A stretch of DNA of 64,000 nt from the NCBI RefSeq assembly GCF_000331225.1, contig NZ_ANFY01000005.1:1-64000 (forward strand), in the 5' to 3' direction. Under the pieces are notes generated by a model, which was not told the origin of the DNA, searched no databases, and saw only the letters and a program-made list of their open reading frames with translations. This DNA is from Sandarakinorhabdus sp. AAP62 (GTDB lineage Bacteria > Pseudomonadota > Alphaproteobacteria > Sphingomonadales > Sphingomonadaceae). Both the position numbers and the translations under genes were made by a program. Below, in pieces: positions 14,882-22,304 of this stretch; within the stretch, counting starts at the first letter, position 1, and each line of letters begins with the position of its first letter.

Positions 14882-16353
14882 GGCTTGGCCGGCGCTGGTT
14901 GCCAGCGCCATTCCAGCGCCTGCACCTGCGCCATCGGCGTGGGTGCCAGCAGGGCATAGGCGATCACCATGCCGCGCTCGCAATTCCAGAGATATTCGCC
15001 TTCCAGCGCCCCCATGGCACGCACGCCGGGCGGCGTCGGGCAGTTGCCGGCCCTGGCCTTGATCGCCGCGATATCGGCATTGCGGTGGGCGGCATCGCGA
15101 TCCATCAGCAGGTTCACCGCCGGCGCCATGCTGCCGACGCTGCCACTGGTCAGCGCCTTGTGCACCGGGATCACCAGCTGGGCCAGGGCAGGCGACAGTG
15201 GCACCACGTCGGTGCGCACCAGTCCGGCATCGTGCATCGCGATCAGCGCGTCCCACGCCGGTGCCGACGGGCCGGCATAGGTGCGGTTGGTCAGCACGAA
15301 GATGCCCCAGCCGCTTTCCGGCGCGATGATCATGTGGCTGCCATAGCCGGGATAGCCGCCGCCGTGGAACGCCACCCGGCCCATCGTGCAATCATCACCA
15401 ACCCTGAGCCCGCCGCCATAAACCACGGCGATGCTGCAGGGCGAATTGGCGGCCATGGTCGGTCGCATCACCCGGCGCGGTGAGCCTTCACCGCGCAGCA
15501 GCGAGCGCACCGTCACGCGTGGGCCGGTTTCGCCGATCTGCCCCGGCCAGGCCGACAGGAGATGATCGATCCAGCGCGCATAGTCCGGCCCGGTGGTGAT
15601 CACGCCGCCCATGGCGCCGAAGGTGCCGGGGCCCATCTCGGGCTCCGCCTTCCAGGTGCCATCTTCCCAGCGCCAGCCGGTGGCCAGCTTGGCGCGCGGC
15701 ACGTCGGCAACGTTGAAGGTGGTGCTGGTCATGCCCAGCGGCTGGAACCGGCGGCGGGCGATCTCGGCTTCAAAGGGCTGGCCGCTCACGTTGCGGATGG
15801 TGCGGCCCAGCAGGGCATAGCCCAGATTGCTATATTCGTGGGTCAGGCCGGTGGCGCGGGTGAACGGCACGCCGGCCTTGAGCAAGCCTGTGAAGTCCGC
15901 TTCCGGCAGCGGCGTCTGGCGATCGCCCCACGGATCATCGGTGACGAAGCCGGCCATGTGATGCACCAGATCGGTGACGGTGAGACCGTCGCCCCAGCCG
16001 GCGACTTCGGGCACATGCACTGCCAGCCGATCGTCCAGCCGCAACTTGCCTTCCGCGGCAAGGTCATAAAGGGTCAGCGCGGTGAACGCCTTGGTCATGC
16101 TGGCGATGCGGAAGCGCGTGTCTGGCTCCACCGGGCGGCCGCTGGTGACATCGGCGAGGCCGGATACGCCCGAATGCACCAGGCCTTCGCCGCGCTTGAC
16201 GATCCCCCAGGTCAGCCCGGGAACCTGATTGGCCTGCGCCCATTCGCGCATGCTGCCATCGATGCGGGTGGCCAGATCGGCGGGCAGGGGGGCCGCGCTG
16301 ACAGGTGCCGCCAGCAACGCCCCAAAGGCCAGCGGCGCCAGAAACGCCCTCAC
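14878..16353 (-). CDS. Periplasmic serine hydrolase (class C beta-lactamase / esterase-like)
   Basis: 491 residues with a signal peptide (AFLAPLAFGALLAAPVSA, cleavage near 20). The penicillin-binding fold is shown by SMTK at residues 85-88 (nucleophile S85, base K88), YSN at 174-176 and HGGG in VAFHGGGYPGYGSH, the equivalent of the KTG box. About 100 residues after the domain have no recognised motif. Such proteins are mostly esterases or D-amino-acid peptidases; true beta-lactamase activity cannot be claimed. It is the last gene of a minus-strand operon and overlaps the DUF3299 gene by four bases (ATGA type), so its role is probably linked to that cluster. Confidence 0.88.
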   Translation of the reverse strand: MRAFLAPLAFGALLAAPVSAAPLPADLATRIDGSMREWAQANQVPGLTWGIVKRGEGLVHSGVSGLADVTSGRPVEPDTRFRIASMTKAFTALTLYDLAAEGKLRLDDRLAVHVPEVAGWGDGLTVTDLVHHMAGFVTDDPWGDRQTPLPEADFTGLLKAGVPFTRATGLTHEYSNLGYALLGRTIRNVSGQPFEAEIARRRFQPLGMTSTTFNVADVPRAKLATGWRWEDGTWKAEPEMGPGTFGAMGGVITTGPDYARWIDHLLSAWPGQIGETGPRVTVRSLLRGEGSPRRVMRPTMAANSPCSIAVVYGGGLRVGDDCTMGRVAFHGGGYPGYGSHMIIAPESGWGIFVLTNRTYAGPSAPAWDALIAMHDAGLVRTDVVPLSPALAQLVIPVHKALTSGSVGSMAPAVNLLMDRDAAHRNADIAAIKARAGNCPTPPGVRAMGALEGEYLWNCERGMVIAYALLAPTPMAQVQALEWRWQPAPAKP

Positions 16354-16823
16354 ATCTCTTTCCCGTCGCTGATCTTGTAGAACACGCCGGCGCCATCGCC
16401 GCCGGCCAGTTCCAGCGTGCCTTCGATGGTGCGCACATCATAATTCATCGGCACGGCGCTGGAGACCTTCACCTCGATGAACTGCTGTGGGCCGGGATTG
16501 AGGTGGAAGGGGCAATCGGGCGGATAGGCCAGCAGCACGAAATGGCTCTGGCTGGCGCCCTTGCCCAGCGGCAGCATGTAACCGTTGATCTTCACCCGCT
16601 TGCCGGCCAGCGACTTCACCGTGGCAGGATAGACCGGCTTCACCGCGCCGGCCTTGGCGGCGGCTGGGTCTTCCCTGGCGGCTTCCAGCACCGCCCACGG
16701 CACGCCGCCGGGCGGGGTAGGGGCCGGTTTCCAGACCGATTCCGATGGCTTCAGCGCGGTTTGCGCCACGGCGGCGGGGGCCGTGAACAGCAGGGCGATG
16801 GCGATCAACAGACGGGCGAGCAT
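16350..16823 (-). CDS. DUF3299 periplasmic protein
   Basis: 157 residues with a signal peptide (LLIAIALLFTAPAAVA). The body contains VPWAVLEAA, LAGKRVKINGYMLPL and CPFHLNPGPQQFIEVK, the pattern of the DUF3299 family, whose members are small exported proteins of unknown function often found beside an ABC ATPase/permease pair. I recall that Vibrio zinc-regulated zrg operons contain such a gene, but this needs checking. Here it lies directly behind the permease gene (9-base gap) and overlaps the serine hydrolase gene. One Cys and one His in CPFH could bind a metal or form a disulfide (inference). Confidence 0.75.
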   Translation of the reverse strand: MLARLLIAIALLFTAPAAVAQTALKPSESVWKPAPTPPGGVPWAVLEAAREDPAAAKAGAVKPVYPATVKSLAGKRVKINGYMLPLGKGASQSHFVLLAYPPDCPFHLNPGPQQFIEVKVSSAVPMNYDVRTIEGTLELAGGDGAGVFYKISDGKEM

Positions 16824-16832
16824 TTGTCCCTC

Positions 16833-18056
16833 CTAGCGGGCGTTTGCCAGCGTTTCGGCAATATCAGTCTTGAGCACCCTGAGCGCGGGAATCAAGGCGG
16901 CAATCAGCCCGATCCCCAGTGCGGCGGCGACAATCAGCGCTTCGCCGGGGTGGAAGGCCAGCGCGTTCAGCCCCAGCGCACGCAATTGTTCGATGCTGGC
17001 CGCCGCCATCCCGATCACGCCATGGCCCAGCAACAGCCCCAGGGCGGCCCCCGCACTGGCCAATATCAGCCCCTCGCTGGCCACCTGCCCGATGATCGCC
17101 GCGCGGCTGGCACCGATCACCCGCAGCATCGCCATGTCCCCCTCCCGCTCCTTCAGCGCGGTGAGCAGCGCCACGAAGATGGACAGGCCGGCGGTGAGCA
17201 TCAGCAGCACGGCAAAGGCGCGCACCGCATCCAGCCCAACGCCGACGAGTGCCAGCAGGCGGGAGACTTCCACCGCCGGCACCGCGGCCTGCAGATTGGT
17301 CTGGCGGTTGATGAAGCCGGGCAGGCGCACCGCCGCAATCGGGCTGCCGAAGCGCACCAGCACGGCGGTGACTTCGGCTGCACCGGCATGGGCCTCGTGC
17401 TCCGCCTCGCTTTCATCGTCGTGATGCGCGTCCGGGCGCTCGATGCCGTGCACTTCCCACACGCTGTCCACCCGGGTCAGGATCAGCCGGTCGATCACCG
17501 TGCCGGTGGGTTGCAGGCGGCCCACCACGATGAACGGCGTTTCCTCGTGGCGGGGGCCATCCTCTCCGCTGCTCATGCCGTGGCCGCCCACGAAACGCTG
17601 GCCGAGATTGGCACCCGTGCGCGCCGCCACATCGGCACCGATCACCGCCTCCATCTTCGCGGCAAACATGCGGCCATCGGCCAGCGATGCGCCCAGCAGC
17701 GCCGGATAGGCCGGTTCGGTGCCGACGATCCGGAACGATCGGAAACTGTCGCCCAGCGCCAGCGGGATGGCTTCGGCGACGCCCAGCTGCCGGCGCAGCA
17801 GGTCGACCGTTTCGAGCGGCACATTCCCGGTCGGGATATCGACATGATAGACCGAACTCAGGATCAGCTGCAGCGGCGAGCCCTTGGCACCCACCACCAT
17901 GTCCACCCCTTGCGCATCGCGATCGAAGCGGTTTTCGAGCTGGCTGGAGAACAGCAGCAGGATGACGAGGCTGGCCACGCTCAGCGCCAGCAACAGGATG
18001 TTGAGCGCGGTGTTGAGGCCGCGGTCCCTGAGGTACGCAAGGCTGAGCCCGATCAT
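16833..18056 (-). CDS. ABC transporter permease, FtsX/MacB type, with His/Asp-rich extracytoplasmic segment
   Basis: 407 residues with the topology of the FtsX family: helix 1 at about 15-35, a long periplasmic domain (40-245), and three helices near 255-285, 310-340 and 355-385, ending in ALRVLKTDIAETLANAR. The periplasmic domain holds GAKGSPLQLILSSVYHVD, typical for MacB/LolE-like permeases. Unusual is a His- and acid-rich stretch at residues 203-223 (H203, H211, H212, H220, H223 among Asp/Glu) with another at 158-172, suggesting metal binding. It overlaps the ATPase gene by 4 bases. Substrate unknown; a metal-related role is an inference from the His segment and the DUF3299 neighbour. Confidence 0.87.
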   Translation of the reverse strand: MIGLSLAYLRDRGLNTALNILLLALSVASLVILLLFSSQLENRFDRDAQGVDMVVGAKGSPLQLILSSVYHVDIPTGNVPLETVDLLRRQLGVAEAIPLALGDSFRSFRIVGTEPAYPALLGASLADGRMFAAKMEAVIGADVAARTGANLGQRFVGGHGMSSGEDGPRHEETPFIVVGRLQPTGTVIDRLILTRVDSVWEVHGIERPDAHHDDESEAEHEAHAGAAEVTAVLVRFGSPIAAVRLPGFINRQTNLQAAVPAVEVSRLLALVGVGLDAVRAFAVLLMLTAGLSIFVALLTALKEREGDMAMLRVIGASRAAIIGQVASEGLILASAGAALGLLLGHGVIGMAAASIEQLRALGLNALAFHPGEALIVAAALGIGLIAALIPALRVLKTDIAETLANAR

Positions 18057-18745
18057 GCCGCCACCGGCGCCATCAGGTTGAGCCGGTTGGCAAAGCGCGG
18101 CGCGATGCGGCCATCATGGGTGGCAACCAGCAGCGTCGCGCCGGTGGCATCGGCCACGTCGAACATCAGATCGATCATGCGTGCAGCGTTGGCATCGTCC
18201 AGCGCGCTGGTCGGCTCGTCGGCGACCACCAGCCGCGGCCGGGTGATCAGTGCGCGGGCGATGGCGGCGCGCTGGCCTTCGCCCTGCGAAAGCTGGCGTG
18301 GCCGGGCAGCAGCGCGATGCGAAAGGCCAACCCGGTCGATCATGCCGGCAATGGCAGCGCGATCAACATGGCCCAGCGCCAGTTGCTGGGCCAGGGCCAG
18401 ATTGTCGGTCACGCTCAAGGCCGGGATCAGCCGCAGCGTCTGGAACACCAGCCCGATGGTGCGGCGGCGCAAGCCATCGCGGGCCACAGGCGGCAGGGCG
18501 CTCATCACCTCGCCCGCCACGCTGATCGCGCCGTGGCTGGGGGTGAGCAGGCCGGTGACGATGTTGATGAAAGTGGTTTTCCCTGAACCCGATGGCCCCA
18601 GCAGCAGGGCGTGGGCGCCGGGCTGCAGCTGCCAATCGCCGATGGCCATCACCGTGCGGCCATCGCGCTCATGCGAAAGGCCCCTGGCTTCCACCAGGGG
18701 CCCTTGCGCGGTCTTCGAATTGGTCAGCGTATCAGGGTTGGACAT
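18053..18745 (-). CDS. ABC transporter ATP-binding protein, LolD/MacB type
   Basis: 230 residues, complete ATPase: Walker A GPSGSGKTT at 50-58, Q-loop in LVFQTLRLIPALS, signature LSQGEGQRAAIARAL, Walker B LVVADEPTSALDD and H-loop ATHDGR. LSQGEGQR replaces the usual LSGGxxQR, with Gln for the first Gly. The gene works with the permease at 16833. It overlaps the upstream small-protein gene by 14 bases and the permease gene by 4, so all three are one operon. Confidence 0.92.
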   Translation of the reverse strand: MSNPDTLTNSKTAQGPLVEARGLSHERDGRTVMAIGDWQLQPGAHALLLGPSGSGKTTFINIVTGLLTPSHGAISVAGEVMSALPPVARDGLRRRTIGLVFQTLRLIPALSVTDNLALAQQLALGHVDRAAIAGMIDRVGLSHRAAARPRQLSQGEGQRAAIARALITRPRLVVADEPTSALDDANAARMIDLMFDVADATGATLLVATHDGRIAPRFANRLNLMAPVAA

Positions 18746-19028
18746 TGGCCAAGGCTACAGCGCCAACTGCGCCGGCAGTAGCCTGCGCAGTGGCGACATC
18801 ATCCTTCATGCCCAGCCGTTTCAGCATGGCAAGGCGAGCATTTTCAATGGCTTCCTGGCGGCGCTGTTCGGCAATGCGGGCCGCGGCCTCGGCATAGGCA
18901 CCGGCATAGGGATCGCTGCCATCGGGCGCATAGTGGCTGTAACCCGGCATGCCATCAAAGGCGCAAGCGCTGGCAGCACCGGCAGACGCCAGAATGGCAG
19001 TGGCAGCAACAACGGCGATCAGGCGCAT
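18732..19028 (-). CDS. Small exported protein heading the ABC/DUF3299 operon
   Basis: 98 residues, no family recognised. A signal peptide (LIAVVAATAILASAGAASA) ends just before CAFDGMPGYSH, so cleavage leaves Cys at or near the N-terminus; the A-S-A-C context is close to but not a canonical lipobox. The rest is a Tyr-rich start (GYSHYAPDGSDPYAGAYAEA) and one long Ala/Arg/Glu helix (AAARIAEQRRQEAIENARLAML). Its place as first gene before the ATPase, permease and DUF3299 genes suggests an extracytoplasmic partner of that transporter. Confidence 0.65.
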   Translation of the reverse strand: MRLIAVVAATAILASAGAASACAFDGMPGYSHYAPDGSDPYAGAYAEAAARIAEQRRQEAIENARLAMLKRLGMKDDVATAQATAGAVGAVALANVQP

Positions 19029-19192
19029 GGAAAACCCCTCCCATCGACTCAGTCACGACACAATGTCACATTCGCGCTCCCCCGGCAACGCGTCTGCCGG
19101 TGGGCAAATGCCGCAGACGCGGTGGCGGTGCTTGCCAAGGACCGGCCAGCGCGGCAATGGGCAACGATTGAGCTGCAAGGGACGGGATCAAG

Positions 19193-21592
19193 ATGCGCGT
19201 GCTGGGACGGGTAGTGATGTGGGCGGCGCTCGCCCTGCTGGGGGCAACGGCACAGGCCAGCCCGATCGAGCAGACCAAGGGTGCTTTCGTCGACAAGTTC
19301 CGCCAGCTGGAAGGCGAGGATTGGCCCACCCCGACCGATTATCGCAACGCCGCCGGCGCGCCGGGCCATCGTTACTGGCAGCAGAAGGTGGATTATCGCA
19401 TCTCCGCCAGCCTGAACGAGGCCACCCGCACGATCAGCGGCGTGGAGACCATCACCTATCGCAACAACAGCCCGGATTCGCTCAAATATCTGTGGCTGCT
19501 GCTCGATCAGAATTACAAGCGCAACCATATCGCCGAGCGCACGGAAACCGTGTCGCCGGGCGGCAGTGTGAGCATGACCGAGGTGCGCAAGGTCATGCGC
19601 TACAAGGAATGGGAAGGCGGCTTCAATGCGCTGAAGGTGACGGATGCTGCGGGCCGGGCGCTGAAATTCACCGTGGTGGACACGCTGCTGCGCATCGACC
19701 TGCCGTCGGCGCTGGCCAGCGGCGGTGTCGCCACCGTGAAGATCGAATTCACCCTGCCGATGCCCGAAACCCGGGTGGTGGGCGGCCGGTCGGGCTATGA
19801 ATGTTTCACCAAGCCGGATCAGGACGGCAATTGCCTGTTCCTTGCCGCCCAGTGGTTCCCGCGCGCGGCGGTCTATTCCGACTATGAAGGCTGGCACAAC
19901 AAGGCCTTCGTTGGCGACGGCGAGTTCACGCTGGAATTCGGCGATTATGATGTGTCGATCACCGTGCCGGCCGATCATGTCGTTTCGGCCACCGGCGTGC
20001 TGGCCAATCCCGAGATCCTGAGCGCGGCGCAGCGCGCGCGCCTGGCGCAGGCCCGCACGGCGAAGGAGCCGGTCTATATCGTCACCCCGGCCGAAGCGCT
20101 GGCGGCGGAAAAGCAGACGGCCAGCGGCACCCGCACTTGGCGCTTTACCGCCAGCAACGTGCGTGATTTCGCCTGGGCGTCGTCCCGCAAGTTCGTCTGG
20201 GATGCGATGGGCGTCAAACAGGATGATCCGTCCAACCCGCTGGTGATGGCGATGAGCTTCTATCCCAAGGAAGCCCGCCCGCTGTGGGATGCCTATTCCA
20301 CCAAGGCCATCGCCCATACCATTGATATCTATGGCGAGTTTGCCTTCGCCTATCCCTATCCGACGGCGCAGAGCGTCAACGGCCCGGTGGGCGGCATGGA
20401 ATATCCGATGATCACCTTCAACGGCCCGCGCCCGGTGAAGGACAAGAAGACCGGCCAGCTCACCTATACCGAGCGCGCCAAATATGGCCTGATCGGCGTC
20501 GTCATCCACGAAGTCGGCCACAGCTGGTTCCCGATGATCGTCAACAGCGACGAGCGCCAGTGGACGTGGATGGACGAAGGCATCAACAGCTTCCTGGAAT
20601 TCGAGGCCGAACGGCGCTGGGATCCGGAATTCCCGCGCTCGCGCGGCGAACCGCGCGACATTGTCGAATATATGGTGAGCAGCGATCAGGTGCCGCTGAT
20701 GACGCACAGCGACAGCCTGCTGCAGTTCGGCAACAACGGCTATACCAAGCCGGCGACCGCACTGGTGATCCTGCGCGAAACCATCCTGGGCCGCGAATTG
20801 TTCGATTTCGCCTTCCGGGAATATAGCCGCCGCTGGCGCTTCAAGCGGCCGACGCCCTATGATTTCTTCCGCACCATGGAAGAGGCCTCGGGTGTTGATC
20901 TCGATTGGTTCTGGCGCGGCTGGTTCTATTCGACCGACCATGTCGACATCAGCCTCGACAAGGTGGTGCAGGCTCGGCTCGACACCCGCAATCCGGAGGT
21001 GGAAAAGGCCTATAATCGTGAGCGCAAGAAGGCCGAGCCGCAATCGCTGACGGCCGCGCGCAACACCCAGGTGCCGGTGAAGGAACGCGATCCGTCCACG
21101 CGCGACTTCTATGACGAGACTGACCGCTTCACGGTGACCGCCAAGGACCGCAAGGACTATGAGTCCCTGCAGAAGAAGCTGGAGCCCGAGGAAGCCGCCG
21201 TGCTGGGCTTCAAGGACAATTTCTATCACTTCTGCTTCCGCAATATCGGCGGCCTGGTGATGCCGGTGATCCTGAAGCTGGATTATACCGACGGCACCAG
21301 CGAGACCATCCGCATCCCGGCCGAACTGTGGCGCCGCAACCACAAGGCGGTGACCTGGCAGCATGTGAGCCCCAAGACGCTGAAAAGCGCCGAAGTCGAT
21401 CCGCTGTGGGAAACCGCGGATGCCGATCGCAGCAACAACGCCTTCCCGCGCCGGATCGAGCCCGCCGTGCTGAAGGTGCGCGACGAACCCGCCGGCGCCG
21501 ACAACCGCATGGCCGACAGCGAAGTGGAAGTGACGCCGGACAGCACCAAAACGCGGCCATCTAAGAAAGACGAGAAAAAGGACGAAAAGTGA
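19193..21592 (+). CDS. M1-family zinc aminopeptidase, exported
   Basis: 799 residues with a signal peptide (VVMWAALALLGATAQA). The gluzincin motif is HEVGH at 439-443 with the third zinc ligand E462 in WTWMDEGINSF, exactly 18 residues after the last His. GGMEYPMITF stands for the GxMEN substrate motif, with Tyr in place of Asn. The protein cleaves N-terminal residues from peptides, here in the periplasm. A charged tail (DSTKTRPSKKDEKKDEK) closes it. It overlaps the DUF6702 gene (GTGA) and begins the peptide-degrading region. The start ATG has GGGACGGG upstream. Confidence 0.93.
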   Translation: MRVLGRVVMWAALALLGATAQASPIEQTKGAFVDKFRQLEGEDWPTPTDYRNAAGAPGHRYWQQKVDYRISASLNEATRTISGVETITYRNNSPDSLKYLWLLLDQNYKRNHIAERTETVSPGGSVSMTEVRKVMRYKEWEGGFNALKVTDAAGRALKFTVVDTLLRIDLPSALASGGVATVKIEFTLPMPETRVVGGRSGYECFTKPDQDGNCLFLAAQWFPRAAVYSDYEGWHNKAFVGDGEFTLEFGDYDVSITVPADHVVSATGVLANPEILSAAQRARLAQARTAKEPVYIVTPAEALAAEKQTASGTRTWRFTASNVRDFAWASSRKFVWDAMGVKQDDPSNPLVMAMSFYPKEARPLWDAYSTKAIAHTIDIYGEFAFAYPYPTAQSVNGPVGGMEYPMITFNGPRPVKDKKTGQLTYTERAKYGLIGVVIHEVGHSWFPMIVNSDERQWTWMDEGINSFLEFEAERRWDPEFPRSRGEPRDIVEYMVSSDQVPLMTHSDSLLQFGNNGYTKPATALVILRETILGRELFDFAFREYSRRWRFKRPTPYDFFRTMEEASGVDLDWFWRGWFYSTDHVDISLDKVVQARLDTRNPEVEKAYNRERKKAEPQSLTAARNTQVPVKERDPSTRDFYDETDRFTVTAKDRKDYESLQKKLEPEEAAVLGFKDNFYHFCFRNIGGLVMPVILKLDYTDGTSETIRIPAELWRRNHKAVTWQHVSPKTLKSAEVDPLWETADADRSNNAFPRRIEPAVLKVRDEPAGADNRMADSEVEVTPDSTKTRPSKKDEKKDEK

Positions 21593-22065
21593 GGCTGCTG
21601 GCGGCGATCGCCCTGCTGCTGGCTGTGCCAGCGGCAGCGCATCGCGGCCATGCCAGCCTGGCCGTGGTGGAGATTGACGCCCGGTCCGGCGCTGTCTCCG
21701 TCACCCACCATCTACAGGCCCATGATGTCGAACCGGCGCTGGTCGATATCGCGCCGGATGCCCAGCCCAGTCTGGATGATCCGGATGCGCTGCAGGCGCT
21801 GGTGGCCTATGTCGGCCAGCGTTTCCGCATCAGCGGGGTGCGGCTGGCACCGGCCGGGCAGACATTGGCCGGCGACACGGTGCTGCTGCGCTACATTGGC
21901 CGTTTGAAGGGCAGGCCAAAAACCGTGCTGATCGCCGGGGCCTTGTTTGGCGAGACGTGGGACGATCATTCCACCCAGGTGAATGTGCGGCGCGGCGGCC
22001 TTACCCGCACGCTGCAGTTTCGTCCCGGCGATCCGGAAAAGCCGGTGAACCTCGCCAGCGACTGA
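21589..22065 (+). CDS. DUF6702-type exported protein
   Basis: 158 residues with a signal peptide (RLLAAIALLLAVPAAA) followed by HRGHASLAVVEIDARSGAVSVTHHLQAHDVE. The beta-rich body (VRLAPAGQTLAGDTVLLRYIG) ends with the RRGGLTRTLQF region. Small proteins of this type commonly accompany M1 peptidases in Bacteroidetes and Proteobacteria (recalled). The His-rich mature N-terminus could bind metal. It starts at GTG 21589, overlapping the peptidase stop codon. Confidence 0.7.
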   Translation: MRLLAAIALLLAVPAAAHRGHASLAVVEIDARSGAVSVTHHLQAHDVEPALVDIAPDAQPSLDDPDALQALVAYVGQRFRISGVRLAPAGQTLAGDTVLLRYIGRLKGRPKTVLIAGALFGETWDDHSTQVNVRRGGLTRTLQFRPGDPEKPVNLASD

Positions 22066-22304
22066 AGCCCCGCCTGAACCTGCGCCTGTGCGCACGTGTC
22101 GCAGCTGCGGCGGCGGCTCCGACGGCGCTGATCTGCCCCTCTACGCCAAACAACGTAACGCCCTGCGGCTGCGTGTCATGCATCTGTCACGCGCAATGTC
22201 AGGCCAGAATCGGGGCACGTGCCAACGGCAAGGCGCACCCCGGGCCCGGCAGTGACGGCAATTTTCGCCCCGGTGCAGGCCGGGCATGATGGGGGTCCAG
22301 ACTG

